From Streptomyces pseudovenezuelae (GTDB lineage Bacteria > Actinomycetota > Actinomycetes > Streptomycetales > Streptomycetaceae): a stretch of DNA of 64,000 nucleotides. Every line of letters starts with the position of its first letter. Position 1 is the stretch's first letter. Under the pieces are notes generated by a model. The model saw nothing but the letters and a program-made list of their open reading frames with translations. It was not told the origin of the DNA and did not search any database. This document shows positions 42,924-52,169 of this stretch, piece after piece. The DNA lies in assembly GCF_001513955.1 (NCBI RefSeq), contig NZ_KQ948144.1, forward strand, positions 1,588,298-1,652,297, given 5' to 3'. A program made the position numbers and the translations under genes.

Positions 42924-44274
42924 GGCGAGCGAGGAAACCCGGACAGTGAAGTCGACGAACCCCCACCTTTCCGCGAGCGCGCACGACTCGGCGTCCGGCC
43001 CGGAGCGGGGAGCCGCGGTGCCCGCCCCGCGCACGTGGGCGGTGCGCCTGGTCGTCGTCGGCATCGTGCTGTCCGCGCTCAACCTCCGCCCCGCCATCAC
43101 CAGCCTCGGCGCCCTCCTCGAAGAGGTGCGCGACGGCCTCGGCATGAGCGGCAGCCTGGCCGGACTGCTCACCTCGGTGCCCCCGCTGTGCTTCGCCGTC
43201 TTCGGTGTCATGGCCCCCCGTCTGGCCCGCCGCTTCGGCGCGGGCGCGGTGGTGTGCGCCGGCATGGTCGCCATCACGACGGGCCTGCTCATACGGCCGT
43301 ACACGGGCTCCACGGCGGGCTTCCTGGCCGGCAGCGCCCTCGCCCTCATGGGCATCGCCGTCAGCAACGTCCTGATGCCGGTCATCGTCAAGCGCTGGTT
43401 CCCGGACCGGGTCGGCTCCATGACCGGCCTGTACTCGATGGCCCTCGCCCTCGGCACCTCGGCTGCGGCCGCCGTGACCGTGCCGGTGACCGAGGCGCTG
43501 GGCGGCAACTGGCAGTCCGGGCTCGCGGTGTGGGCGGCCCTGGCCGCGGCGGCCGTACTGCCGTGGATTCCGCTCGTACGGGACCGGGGGCCGCGGTCGA
43601 CGCAGCCGCAGGCGGCCCCGAGCGTGCACACGCGTGTGGAGGGCGCCGGACCCGTCCGGCAGGTGCCCGCGCGCGGGGAACCGCCCGTGCTGCGGATCAC
43701 CCGGAGCCGGACCGCCTGGGCGCTCGCCGTCTTCTTCGGGCTCCAGGCCACCGCCGCCTACATCACCATGGGCTGGATGGCGCAGATCTTCCGGGACGCG
43801 GGCGTGCCCGCCGGCACCGCCGGGCTGCTGCTGGCCGTCACGATGGTGATGGGCGTCCCGCTGGCCTTCGTCATCCCGCGCGTGGCCACGAGGCTGCCGC
43901 ACCAGGGCCCCATCGTGATCGCGCTCGGCGTCTGCGGCCTCGCCGGGTACGCGGGCCTCTACCTCGCCCCCGCCGCCGGAGCCTGGGCCTGGGCCGTCCT
44001 GCTCGGCGTCTCCAACTGCGCCTTCCCGCTGGCCCTCACCATGGTCGGGATGCGTGCCAGGACCGGCGCGGGCGTCGCCCAGCTGTCCGCGTTCGCGCAG
44101 AGCACCGGCTACCTGATCTCCATCCCGGGACCGCTCCTGGTGGGCGTGCTCTACCAGCACAGCGGCGGCTGGGGCCTGCCGATCGCGCTCATGATCGGCC
44201 TGATGATCCCGCAGATGGCGGTCGGGGTGCTCGCGGGCCGCGACCGCACGGTGGAGGAGGAGGCGGCCCGCTGA
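42913..44274 (+). CDS. MFS transporter, CynX/NimT family
   Basis: This protein of about 453 residues has 12 hydrophobic helices after a hydrophilic N-terminus of 40 residues, with 'LRPAITSLGALLEEVRDGLGMSGSLAGLLTSVPP' typical of the CynX/NimT branch (cyanate or nitroimidazole-type export; many members have no known substrate). ATGs at 42910, 42913 and 42922 compete and none has a clear ribosome binding site, so the transcript may be leaderless. The divergent FadR-type regulator and the micropeptide at 44323 complete a small locus. Confidence 0.85.
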   Translation: MTVMASEETRTVKSTNPHLSASAHDSASGPERGAAVPAPRTWAVRLVVVGIVLSALNLRPAITSLGALLEEVRDGLGMSGSLAGLLTSVPPLCFAVFGVMAPRLARRFGAGAVVCAGMVAITTGLLIRPYTGSTAGFLAGSALALMGIAVSNVLMPVIVKRWFPDRVGSMTGLYSMALALGTSAAAAVTVPVTEALGGNWQSGLAVWAALAAAAVLPWIPLVRDRGPRSTQPQAAPSVHTRVEGAGPVRQVPARGEPPVLRITRSRTAWALAVFFGLQATAAYITMGWMAQIFRDAGVPAGTAGLLLAVTMVMGVPLAFVIPRVATRLPHQGPIVIALGVCGLAGYAGLYLAPAAGAWAWAVLLGVSNCAFPLALTMVGMRARTGAGVAQLSAFAQSTGYLISIPGPLLVGVLYQHSGGWGLPIALMIGLMIPQMAVGVLAGRDRTVEEEAAR

Positions 44275-44322
44275 GGCCACCCTGGCGGCCGCGACGGGAG
44301 ACCGGGGTGCGAGACTGGGCGC

Positions 44323-44439
44323 ATGCCAGTGCTCGACCCGAATCCTCAGAACGGCCAGAAGAAGATGCTGCTGGTCTTCGGTTCGTTCTTCGCCATCTTC
44401 GTCATCATCGCGATCATCGCGACGATCGCCTCGCCCTGA
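44323..44439 (+). CDS. SGM_5486-type transporter-associated micropeptide
   Basis: This 38-residue protein begins MPVLDPNPQNGQKKM and continues with one transmembrane helix rich in Ile (LLVFGSFFAIFVIIAIIATI). It fits, from memory, the SGM_5486 family, named for its constant place next to such transporters. It starts 48 bp after the CynX/NimT stop and probably associates with that transporter in the membrane. There is no good ribosome binding site, which is usual for this short gene. Confidence 0.85.
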   Translation: MPVLDPNPQNGQKKMLLVFGSFFAIFVIIAIIATIASP

Positions 44440-44466
44440 TCCCGCGCACCCGCTCCCGGCCCGATG

Positions 44467-44495
44467 GTGGGGTTAACCCCACATCCCCTAGGGGG
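44467..44495. promoter_or_regulatory. Pair of palindromes before a small membrane protein gene
   Basis: GTGGGGTTAACCCCAC (44467-44482) is a perfect 16 bp palindrome; CCCCTAGGGG (44486-44495) is a second, directly following. Both lie about 120 bp before the ATG at 44615. They look like a protein-binding site rather than a terminator because the next gene is on the same strand and no gene ends between 44439 and 44467. Confidence 0.4.
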
Positions 44496-44614
44496 CGAGT
44501 GTCAGGGTCAACTGGGTGGATCACCGGATGGGTTGAGGCCCGCCGGTTCCGTACCTTCGAGGAGTGGCCGCGAGAAGCGGATCACGCCGGACTCGAAGAC
44601 CCGCGGAGGCACTC

Positions 44615-44821
44615 ATGTCGGCCCCTACGCACACCCCGCCCCACCCGGCGTCCCGGGGCGGCGTCGACATCCGGCTGCCCTGGTGGGCCCTCGTACTGCC
44701 GACGATCGCCTTCGTGGTGCTCCTGGCCCTCATCCTCAATCCCTCCGACGCGCACGCGGCCTCCGGCGACCCCCTCGTCACCCGGTTCCTGGAGCGCGTA
44801 CAGCAGCTCATAGCCCGCTGA
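44615..44821 (+). CDS. Small single-span membrane or secreted protein
   Basis: This 68-residue protein has a Pro/His-rich N-terminus, one strong hydrophobic helix (WWALVLPTIAFVVLLALIL), 'NPSDAHAA' just after it, which resembles a signal peptidase site, and an amphipathic C-terminal helix (LVTRFLERVQQLIAR). ATG at 44615 follows GGAGG. I know no family or function; it precedes the SixA-type phosphatase by 65 bp. Confidence 0.7.
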   Translation: MSAPTHTPPHPASRGGVDIRLPWWALVLPTIAFVVLLALILNPSDAHAASGDPLVTRFLERVQQLIAR

Positions 44822-44886
44822 GCACCCGCAAAGCCGCCCGTCAACTCCCTGCGCCCCATGGCCTGTTTCATGCGAAGCTGGATTGC

Positions 44887-45405
44887 ATGAGCGTCGCAGA
44901 TCCCCGCAGGATTGTCCTTTTCCGGCATGCGAAAGCCGACTGGCCGCAGGTGACCGACCACGAGCGGCCGCTCGCCGACCGGGGCCGAACAGATGCAGCC
45001 GAAGCCGGACTACGGCTGGTCGACTCCGGCATCCCCCTCGACCTGGCCCTCTGCTCCACCGCGACCCGTACCCGTGAGACCTGGAAGCTCGCCGTGCAGG
45101 AGTTCCCGCACCGGCCGAAAACGGTCTACGAGGAGCGGATCTACGAGGCCTCTCCGGGTGAGCTGATCGCCGTACTGAACGAGACGCCGGACGACGTGCA
45201 CAACGCCGTCCTGATCGGCCACAACCCAGGGGTGCAGGGCCTCGCCGACGTCCTCGCGGGCGCCGCCGAGGGGGACGCCCGCCAGCGGATGAGCGGCCGC
45301 GGCTTCCCGGCCGCCGCCTTCGCCGTCCTGTCGTTCAGCGGCCCCTGGAAGGCCCTGGAGCCCGGTGCGGCCACCCTTGTCGACTACTGGGCCCCGTCCG
45401 ACTGA
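44887..45405 (+). CDS. SixA-type histidine phosphatase
   Basis: This 172-residue protein of the histidine phosphatase branch has the catalytic 'LFRHAKA' near residue 12, Arg in 'LCSTATRTRETW' and the second His in 'LIGHNPGVQGL'. SixA removes phosphate from phosphohistidine in phosphotransfer proteins; actinobacterial members are little studied. ATG at 44887 has no strong ribosome binding site. A perfect hairpin separates it from convergent serB. Confidence 0.9.
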   Translation: MSVADPRRIVLFRHAKADWPQVTDHERPLADRGRTDAAEAGLRLVDSGIPLDLALCSTATRTRETWKLAVQEFPHRPKTVYEERIYEASPGELIAVLNETPDDVHNAVLIGHNPGVQGLADVLAGAAEGDARQRMSGRGFPAAAFAVLSFSGPWKALEPGAATLVDYWAPSD

Positions 45406-45439
45406 CGACGCCCGAACCCCACTCTCACGAGACACGCCA

Positions 45440-45470
45440 GGGGCCCGGCACCGTCACGGTGCCGGGCCCC
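45440..45470. terminator. Bidirectional hairpin between sixA-like gene and serB
   Basis: GGGGCCCGGCACC (45440-45452) and GGTGCCGGGCCCC (45458-45470) form a perfect 13 bp stem with a 5-base loop between the two convergent stops. Confidence 0.9.
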
Positions 45471-45490
45471 TGCCGATCCGTCGCCGGAGG

Positions 45491-46705
45491 TCAGTCCTCC
45501 TCGTGCGCGTCCGCCGCCTCGACCTCTTCGCGGGTGACGCCGAGCAGATACAGCACGGTGTCGAGGAAGGGCACGTTCACCGCGGTGTGCGCGGCCTCCC
45601 GCACCACCGGCTTGGCGTTGAAGGCGACCCCGAGCCCGGCCGCGTTGAGCATGTCCAGGTCATTGGCGCCGTCACCGATCGCCACCGTCTGGGACAGCGG
45701 CACCCCCGCCTCGGCGGCGAACCGGCGCAGCAGCCGCGCCTTGCCCGCGCGGTCCACGATCTCCCCGGTGACCCGGCCCGTCAGCTTCCCGTCGACGATC
45801 TCCAGCGTGTTCGCCTGGGCGAAGTCCAGCCCCAGTCGTTCCTTCAGGTCATCGGTCACCTGGGTGAACCCACCCGAGACGACACCCACTTGGAAGCCGA
45901 GCCGCTTCAGCGTACGGATCAGGGTGCGCGCGCCCGGCGTCAGCCGCACTTCGGAACGCACCTTGTCGACGACCGAGGCGTCCAGCCCCTCCAGCAGCGC
46001 CACACGCGCGTGCAGCGACTGCTCGAAGTCCAGCTCGCCGCGCATCGCGGCCGCGGTCACCCCGGCGACCTCGTCCTCGCAGCCGGCGTGCGCGGCGAAG
46101 AGCTCGATCACCTCGTCCTGGATGAGCGTGGAGTCCACGTCCATGACCACGAGCCGCTGAGCCCTGCGGTGCAGACCGGCGGCCACGACGGCCACGTCCA
46201 CGCCGAGCCTGCCGGCCTCCGTCACCAGAGCGGTGCGCAGCGGCTCGGTCTCCACACCGGACACCGCGAACTCGACGGCCGTGACGGGGTACTTGGCCAG
46301 CCGGAAGATACGGTCGATGTTGCCGCCCGCCTTGGCGATCTTGGCGGCGATGGCGGCGGTGGCCTCCGCGGTGAGCGGGTGCCCGAGCACGGTGACCAGG
46401 GAACGCCCCAGCCCTCGCGGACGGTTGTCGCCGAGACCGGAGATGATCTCCGCCTGCATCTTGATCGACTCGGCCCAGCTGTGGACGGTCGCCCGCAGAT
46501 CGCCCTCCAGTGCCCGGGGCGGCGCGGTCACGAGGGCGCACAGCACCATGCGGCCACGCGTGACGACCTGCTCGATGTCGACCACGTCGACGGAGTAGGC
46601 GGCGAGGGTGTCGAAGAGGCCGGCCGTGATGCCCGGCCTGTCCTTCCCGAAGATCTTGACGAGAAGCGTGGGGACGTCGGAGGACGAGGTCTGCGAAGCG
46701 CTCAT
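45491..46705 (-). CDS. serB: Phosphoserine phosphatase SerB with ACT domains
   Basis: This 404-residue enzyme makes serine from phosphoserine. Residues about 10-180 hold two ACT-like regulatory modules (LLVKIFGKDRPGITAGLFDTLAAY), then a HAD domain with the nucleophile Asp in VVMDVDSTLIQDE, 'VGVVSGGFTQV' and 'AIGDGANDLDML'. ACT domains suggest serine feedback, as in mycobacterial SerB2. ATG at 46705 follows GGAGG. The length fits the actinobacterial form. Confidence 0.94.
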   Translation of the reverse strand: MSASQTSSSDVPTLLVKIFGKDRPGITAGLFDTLAAYSVDVVDIEQVVTRGRMVLCALVTAPPRALEGDLRATVHSWAESIKMQAEIISGLGDNRPRGLGRSLVTVLGHPLTAEATAAIAAKIAKAGGNIDRIFRLAKYPVTAVEFAVSGVETEPLRTALVTEAGRLGVDVAVVAAGLHRRAQRLVVMDVDSTLIQDEVIELFAAHAGCEDEVAGVTAAAMRGELDFEQSLHARVALLEGLDASVVDKVRSEVRLTPGARTLIRTLKRLGFQVGVVSGGFTQVTDDLKERLGLDFAQANTLEIVDGKLTGRVTGEIVDRAGKARLLRRFAAEAGVPLSQTVAIGDGANDLDMLNAAGLGVAFNAKPVVREAAHTAVNVPFLDTVLYLLGVTREEVEAADAHEED

Positions 46706-46836
46706 GGTGCCTCCACCGTATCCGGCACCCAGTGCCTTCCGCTCCCGCGGTCCGTCTGACGGACACGGAACACTCGGTGTCGAGCCGGTGGCGAGGTCAT
46801 TGCCGGCGGGCCACGAGCGCACGACGCCCGTGCCGG

Positions 46837-49257
46837 TCAGCGCCGCCCCTTCGGCTTTCCGGGGGGTGGTGGCGGTGGGGGTGGGGGAGGAGGCGGTGGT
46901 GGCGACTGCGGACCCTCGTCCCCGGGGCGTCGGCGTGGTGCACGTGGGGGCCGGTCCATCGGTCGGGCCACCGTCGGGGCGCCGTAGACGGTGTCGTCGC
47001 CGGGCGGTGGCGGAGCCTCAGGCCGGCGTGGCCCCGCCGAAGGCCGAGCGCTCCCCTCAGGAGGCCGCACGGCATCCTGCGCCGAACCGCTGCCCTCTCC
47101 CGAACCCTCCGGTCCCCGCGCCCCCCGGTGATCCTCACCGCGGCCCCCGCCCCGCCCCGGCGCCCGCCCACCGTCGTCACCGGGCCGCGCGTCCTCGGGG
47201 CTCCGCAGCTCGTCCGGGACCCGCAGGTACGGGTTGGTGGCCGGATTGGGCGCCCGGTACGGCGTACCGGGCACGTACGGCCCGGTCCCACCGCGAGAGG
47301 TACCGGCGCCGGGGCTCTGCGGCCCCGCGTCACCACCGCGCGGCGCGGCCCCACCGTGCCCTCCCGCGCCGCCTGGGTAGGCGCCCTCGCCGCTGCGATC
47401 CGGCCCCGCGTCACCACCGCGCGGCGCGGCCCCACCTTGCCCTCCCGCTCCCCCCGGGTAGGCGCCCTCGCCCCCGCGATACGTGCCCGCCTCACCGCCG
47501 CCGTACGGTCCGGCCGCGCCCTCGTCAAAGGAGCGTGCCCCGCCTTCGTAGGACCTCGACACGTCGTCGTACGAGCCACCCGTCCCGTCGTACCTCCCTG
47601 GGGCGCCTCCAGCAGCCCCGGCCTCACCCTCGTACCTCCCTGAGTCGGCGCCAGCCTCGTACCTCCCTGGCACGCCCCCCGAAGCCCCGCCCCCGCCCTC
47701 GTAGCCCCTCGCCTCCCCGGAACGTGGCCCGGCACCGCCCCAGCCCGCACCAGCCCCTCCCGCGTAAGGAGCCCCCGCACCTGCCCCCCACGCCCCCACC
47801 GACCCCGATCCCGACCCGACCACGGACCCCGCCCCGAGACCCCCCACCGAGTCACCCAGTGCCAACCCCGACGCCCGGGACCCCGCCGCCCCCGTCGCCC
47901 GTGCCAGCAGGGCGCCCGCTGCGCCCGCCCCCGCCCCCCAGAGCGCTCCGAGCAGCACCGCCATGCCGAGCTGACCCTGAATCCGGACCCCCGCGCCGAA
48001 CGCGTCGAACCCCAGCACCGACAGCGAGGCGTCCACCGACACCTCCGTCAGCCAGGCGAGCAGCGGCAGCGCCAACGCGGTCGCGACACCCAGCCGCACC
48101 GCACACCGCCCCGCGAACCCCACCGCACCCGTGCCGTCCCTCCGGCCTCCCACCGGCGTCCGCACCGCGGTCAGCACCCCCGCCAGCAGCATCATCAACG
48201 CCGCCCCCACCCCCAGCAGCCACACCCGCCCGTCCAGCTCCGCCAGGCGCCCCAGCGTCATCGACTGGTCGGAGTCGGAGTCGAGCAGCCGGTCCAGGGG
48301 GGCCGGGAGGAAGTTCGTGAGGACGCCCGTCGCCCGGCCGTCGAAGGGGACGAACAGGCCGACGGGGATGCCCAGCCACACCCCGTTCGGCGCCCCGAGC
48401 AGCGCCGCTCCCGCGATCCGCTTGGGGTGGTCGTCGCCGATCGCCGCGTACGCCGCCGCGGAGAGGCCCGCGGCCACCGCGACCAGCAGCACCGTCACGA
48501 GGGCGGACACGGCCGGCCGTACGACTCGGTGCACCGCCTCCCAGCCGCGGGGCAGCGGCGTACGGCGGGACGCCAGCAGTGCGACCAGCAGGATCCCCAC
48601 CGACCAGCCGAGCCCGCCGAGCAGCGTCGGTGCGGTGTCCACCGTGAAGCCGACCGCGGCCTTCGCGTCGACGAGGTCGCCGATCCGGTCGGGCAGCAGG
48701 CCGCCGATGTCCCCGACGTCCCCCAGCCCGGGGATGTCGAGACCGCCGCCCCCGCCCGCGCCGGGCAGCTTGTCGAGCCCCAGCGCACCCCCGTCGATCG
48801 TGATGACGTCGTGCCCCGCCCAGGCCAGGCCGCCCATCATCGCCGTGAACAGGACGACCACCGAGCCCGCGCGCGCGAGGAGTTCGGACGGGGCGATCAC
48901 CGCCCCGGCCCCCCGCAGGGACCGTAGGAAGAACCATGACAAAAGCACCGCACCGACCAGGCTGACGCCCAGTGGCGTGATCTCGATGGCGGTGGCCGCC
49001 TGAGCCCCCGTCAACCCGAACGCGGACACGTCGCCGGAGGGCGTCACCGAACCACCCGCCGCAAGGGCCACAACAGCCGCGGTCATCGGGCCCAGCGAGG
49101 CCGCGGAATCGGCCTCCAGCAGATGCAGACCGAGCGCGGCGGCACCCGCCATCCCGATCAAGGCCCAGCTCACGGCGGCTGTCGCGGACAGCAGGATGTC
49201 CCCCCACGGCAGCCGCACAGCGTGCTTCGTGGTCTCGACGTCCGTGGACGCACTCAT
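46837..49257 (-). CDS. Streptophobe family membrane protein with long Gly-rich tail
   Basis: This 806-residue protein has about 400 residues with some 10-12 hydrophobic helices, beginning 'VRLPWGDILLSATAAVSWALIGMAGAAALGLHLLE', and then about 370 residues of low-complexity Gly/Ala/Tyr/Arg/Pro sequence. The family name streptophobe is my recollection for such proteins; function unknown. The tail includes a 27-residue tandem repeat (GAYPGGAGG(Q/H)GGAAPRGGDAGP) and many 'SYEGG/RYEGG' units, and ends with a Pro-rich run. It diverges from an FHA-ABC transporter gene, which may indicate joint action in envelope transport. Confidence 0.8.
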   Translation of the reverse strand: MSASTDVETTKHAVRLPWGDILLSATAAVSWALIGMAGAAALGLHLLEADSAASLGPMTAAVVALAAGGSVTPSGDVSAFGLTGAQAATAIEITPLGVSLVGAVLLSWFFLRSLRGAGAVIAPSELLARAGSVVVLFTAMMGGLAWAGHDVITIDGGALGLDKLPGAGGGGGLDIPGLGDVGDIGGLLPDRIGDLVDAKAAVGFTVDTAPTLLGGLGWSVGILLVALLASRRTPLPRGWEAVHRVVRPAVSALVTVLLVAVAAGLSAAAYAAIGDDHPKRIAGAALLGAPNGVWLGIPVGLFVPFDGRATGVLTNFLPAPLDRLLDSDSDQSMTLGRLAELDGRVWLLGVGAALMMLLAGVLTAVRTPVGGRRDGTGAVGFAGRCAVRLGVATALALPLLAWLTEVSVDASLSVLGFDAFGAGVRIQGQLGMAVLLGALWGAGAGAAGALLARATGAAGSRASGLALGDSVGGLGAGSVVGSGSGSVGAWGAGAGAPYAGGAGAGWGGAGPRSGEARGYEGGGGASGGVPGRYEAGADSGRYEGEAGAAGGAPGRYDGTGGSYDDVSRSYEGGARSFDEGAAGPYGGGEAGTYRGGEGAYPGGAGGQGGAAPRGGDAGPDRSGEGAYPGGAGGHGGAAPRGGDAGPQSPGAGTSRGGTGPYVPGTPYRAPNPATNPYLRVPDELRSPEDARPGDDGGRAPGRGGGRGEDHRGARGPEGSGEGSGSAQDAVRPPEGSARPSAGPRRPEAPPPPGDDTVYGAPTVARPMDRPPRAPRRRPGDEGPQSPPPPPPPPPPPPPPGKPKGRR
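47324..47472. repeat. 81 bp tandem repeat in the streptophobe gene tail
   Basis: Bases 47324-47391 recur at 47405-47472 with few changes (period 81 bp, 27 codons). The repeat is in frame, so copy number can vary without breaking the gene. Confidence 0.75.
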
Positions 49258-49422
49258 GGCAGACCCCCCGATCCGCGGCGCGGCCGAGACCGCGCTTGTC
49301 CCCCTCGCGTGGATTACCCACTCTCCGGGTCGGTTTCAACCCCGTCAACGGAACCGGCCGAAGCGTGCGAACGTGGTGTTCTCGGGGCTCGACTTTCGGT
49401 CAGGAGGGGGATCCTGAAATAG

Positions 49423-49451
49423 TTCCCGACGATGTTCGACATCCCTACACT
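49423..49451 (+). promoter_or_regulatory. Possible promoter of the FHA-ABC gene
   Basis: TTCCCG (49423-49428) and TACACT (49446-49451) are spaced by 17 bp about 45 bp before the predicted start. The -10 box is acceptable, the -35 poor. Confidence 0.3.
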
Positions 49452-49496
49452 CCCTGTGACGGGGGCAATGCGGGGGACTACTCAGTGGGGCTTGGA

Positions 49497-52094
49497 GTGC
49501 CGGAACTCGTACTGGAAGCGAATGGACGTACCTGGACGCTCGATCCGTCCAGGTCGTACAGCCTTGGACGCGATCCGCAGGGGGACATCGTGTTCGACGA
49601 CGCCAGGGTGTCCTGGCGTCACGCCACGATCAGCTGGAGCGGGCGCGGTTGGGTCATCGAGGACCACGGCAGTACCAACGGCACGTTCGTGCGGGGCCAG
49701 CGGATCCACCAGACGGAGATCGGCCCCGGCGCGGCCGTCCACCTCGGCAACGCGAGCGACGGCCCGCTGCTGAGCCTGTCCGGCGCCGCTGCCCCGGACG
49801 GACAACCGCAGTCCAGGCAGCAGCCGTACGCCGCACAGAGCGCGAACCCGGCCTGGGCCCAGCAGACACCACAGCAGGCCCCGCAGCAGGCGGCCGCGCA
49901 CCAACCCCCGCCGCAGGCCGCGCAGTCCGGCTGGCCGCAGCCGCAGCCCCGGCAACAGCCGCAGCCGCATCCGTACTCGCACCAGCCACCGCAGAAGATC
50001 CCGCAGCAGCAGGGTCCCGGCGGAGGCGCAGGCGCAGGCGCGGGCGAGGGCGCGCCGCCGGTCTACGGCGACCGCAGCCCGACCACGTTCCACCAGTTCA
50101 CCATCGGCCGCATCATGCGCATCGGCCGTGCCCTGGAGAACGACCTGGTCGTCTCCGACCTCCAGGTCTCCCGCAACCACGCCGAGTTCCACTCGATGCC
50201 CGACGGCCGTATGGAGATCCGCGACCTGGGCTCACACAACGGCACGTACGTCAACGGCCAGCCGATCCCCAAGGGCGGCTCCACGCTGCTCGGCCCGAGC
50301 GACATCGTCGGCGTCGGCCACTCCACGTTCCGGATCGTCGGCGACCGGCTGGAGGAGTTCGTCGACACCGGCGAGGTCTCCTTCTCCGCCCGCCACCTCA
50401 CCGTCACGGTCGACGGCGGCAAGCAGATCCTCAAGGACGTGTCCTTCGGGGTCCCGGAGAAGTCCCTGATCGCGGTCATCGGACCGTCCGGTTCCGGCAA
50501 GTCGACCCTGCTCAAGGCGCTCACCGGCTACCGGCCCGCCAACCAGGGCGACGTCCTCTACGACAACCGCAACCTCTACAAGCAGTTCGCCGAGCTGCGC
50601 CAGCGCATCGGTCTGGTCCCGCAGGACGACATCCTGCACAAGGAGCTGACCGTCAAGAAGGCCCTCAAGTACGCGGCCAAGCTCCGCTTCCCCGCCGACA
50701 CCACGGCGCAGGAGCGCGAACACCGCATAGACGAGGTGCTGCGCGAGCTGAAGCTCGACATCCACAAGGAGAAGAAGGTCACCTCCCTCTCCGGCGGCCA
50801 GCGCAAGCGCGTCTCGGTGGCCCTGGAGCTGCTCACCAAGCCGTCCCTGATCTTCCTCGACGAGCCGACCTCCGGCCTCGACCCGGGCATGGACCGCGAT
50901 GTCATGCAGCTGCTGCGCGGCCTGGCCGACGACGGCCGCACCGTCCTCGTCGTGACCCACTCCGTGGCCGAGCTGGCCCTGTGCGACAAGCTGCTCGTGA
51001 TGGCCCCGGGCGGCGCGGTCGCCTACTTCGGGCCGCCCGAGGAGGCACTGAACTTCTTCGGCTACGACACCTGGGCCGACGTGTTCTCCGCCTTCGAGAA
51101 CTACCGCGACTACGACTGGGCCGGCCGCTGGAAGGGCTCGCAGCACTACCAGATGTACGCCGCGGACATAGACGCCGTTGCGCCGCAGTCCGTACAGACG
51201 CCTCCGATGCACGGCATGAAGCCGCCGAAGCCACAGCGCTGGACGGGTCAGTTCGGGACCCTCGTGCGCCGCTATGTGTCGGTCATCGCGTCCGACAAGG
51301 GCTTCCTGGCCCTGACGGTGATCCTGCCCCTCGTCCTCGGTTCGGTGAGCCTGCTCATCGACTTCGGTGACAACCTCCTGCCCAAGCCGGTCGACCCCAG
51401 GACCAAGCTTCCCGAGCCCAACAGCACGGCCACCACCGTCCTGCTGATCCTCGCGGTCGGCGCCTGCTTCGCCGGCGCGGCCAACTCCGTCCGTGAACTG
51501 ATCAAGGAACGGGTGATCTACGAGCGGGAGCGCGCCACCGGCCTGTCCCGCTCGGCGTACCTGATGTCCAAGGTGGTCGTGCTGGGCGTGATCACCATCC
51601 TGCAGGGGCTGATGGTCGGCGTCATCGGCTTCGCCACCCGCGGACTGCCCAAGGAGGGACTGGTCCTCGGCAACGCCACCCTCGCCGAGCTCTGTCTGCC
51701 GATCATGGGGCTCGGGTTCACCTCGATGATGTTCGGGCTGATCATCTCCGCGCTCGTGAAGACCTCCGAGAAGACCATGCCGCTGCTGGTCATGTTCGCG
51801 ATCGTCCAGGTCGTCTTCACCGGCTGTCTGTTCACCCTGCACGGCACCATCGGCGTCAACGAGCTCTCGTACCTGATGCCGTCACGCTGGGCGGTCGCCG
51901 CTGCCGGCGCCACGCTGGACTTCAACCAGGTCAACCCACCCGTGAAACCGGGCGACACAACCGACCCGCTGTGGAACCACACGCTCGGCACCTGGGGCCT
52001 GAACATGATCGCCCTCATCGCCATCGGTGTCGTCTGCGGCTTCCTCGTCTCCCGCTTCCTGCGCCGCCACGAGCCCGAGGTCATGCGCAAGTGA
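49497..52094 (+). CDS. FHA domain ABC transporter (ATPase-permease fusion)
   Basis: This protein of about 865 residues starts with an FHA domain (YSLGRDPQGDIVFDDARVSWRHA, GSTNGTFV), followed by a Gln/Pro-rich linker (residues about 100-180), a second FHA domain (MRIGRALENDLVVSDLQVSRNHAEF, GSHNGTYVNG), an ABCG-type ATPase (Walker A GPSGSGKST near 328, LSGGQRKR near 432, FLDEPTSGLD) and an ABC-2 permease with six helices from about residue 598. FHA domains bind phosphothreonine, so a Ser/Thr kinase probably controls export. This matches the Rv1747 type of mycobacteria. GTG at 49497 is the likely start; GTG 49485 is an alternative. Confidence 0.93.
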   Translation: MPELVLEANGRTWTLDPSRSYSLGRDPQGDIVFDDARVSWRHATISWSGRGWVIEDHGSTNGTFVRGQRIHQTEIGPGAAVHLGNASDGPLLSLSGAAAPDGQPQSRQQPYAAQSANPAWAQQTPQQAPQQAAAHQPPPQAAQSGWPQPQPRQQPQPHPYSHQPPQKIPQQQGPGGGAGAGAGEGAPPVYGDRSPTTFHQFTIGRIMRIGRALENDLVVSDLQVSRNHAEFHSMPDGRMEIRDLGSHNGTYVNGQPIPKGGSTLLGPSDIVGVGHSTFRIVGDRLEEFVDTGEVSFSARHLTVTVDGGKQILKDVSFGVPEKSLIAVIGPSGSGKSTLLKALTGYRPANQGDVLYDNRNLYKQFAELRQRIGLVPQDDILHKELTVKKALKYAAKLRFPADTTAQEREHRIDEVLRELKLDIHKEKKVTSLSGGQRKRVSVALELLTKPSLIFLDEPTSGLDPGMDRDVMQLLRGLADDGRTVLVVTHSVAELALCDKLLVMAPGGAVAYFGPPEEALNFFGYDTWADVFSAFENYRDYDWAGRWKGSQHYQMYAADIDAVAPQSVQTPPMHGMKPPKPQRWTGQFGTLVRRYVSVIASDKGFLALTVILPLVLGSVSLLIDFGDNLLPKPVDPRTKLPEPNSTATTVLLILAVGACFAGAANSVRELIKERVIYERERATGLSRSAYLMSKVVVLGVITILQGLMVGVIGFATRGLPKEGLVLGNATLAELCLPIMGLGFTSMMFGLIISALVKTSEKTMPLLVMFAIVQVVFTGCLFTLHGTIGVNELSYLMPSRWAVAAAGATLDFNQVNPPVKPGDTTDPLWNHTLGTWGLNMIALIAIGVVCGFLVSRFLRRHEPEVMRK

Positions 52095-52114
52095 CCACCG
52101 TCGTACGACAGTGA

Positions 52115-52145
52115 AGGGCGGCACCCCGACCGGGTGCCGCCCTTG
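52115..52145. terminator. Bidirectional hairpin after the FHA-ABC gene
   Basis: AAGGGCGGCACCC (52115-52127) and GGGTGCCGCCCTT (52133-52145) form a perfect 13 bp stem between the convergent stops at 52094 and 52170. Confidence 0.9.
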
Positions 52146-52169
52146 TGCGTACGAGAGGTCCGCGCGACC

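Noticed and set aside
46900..47900. CRISPR-like repetitive pattern
   Set aside because: The repeats are in-frame codon-level Gly/Ala repeats of a protein tail, without equal spacers.
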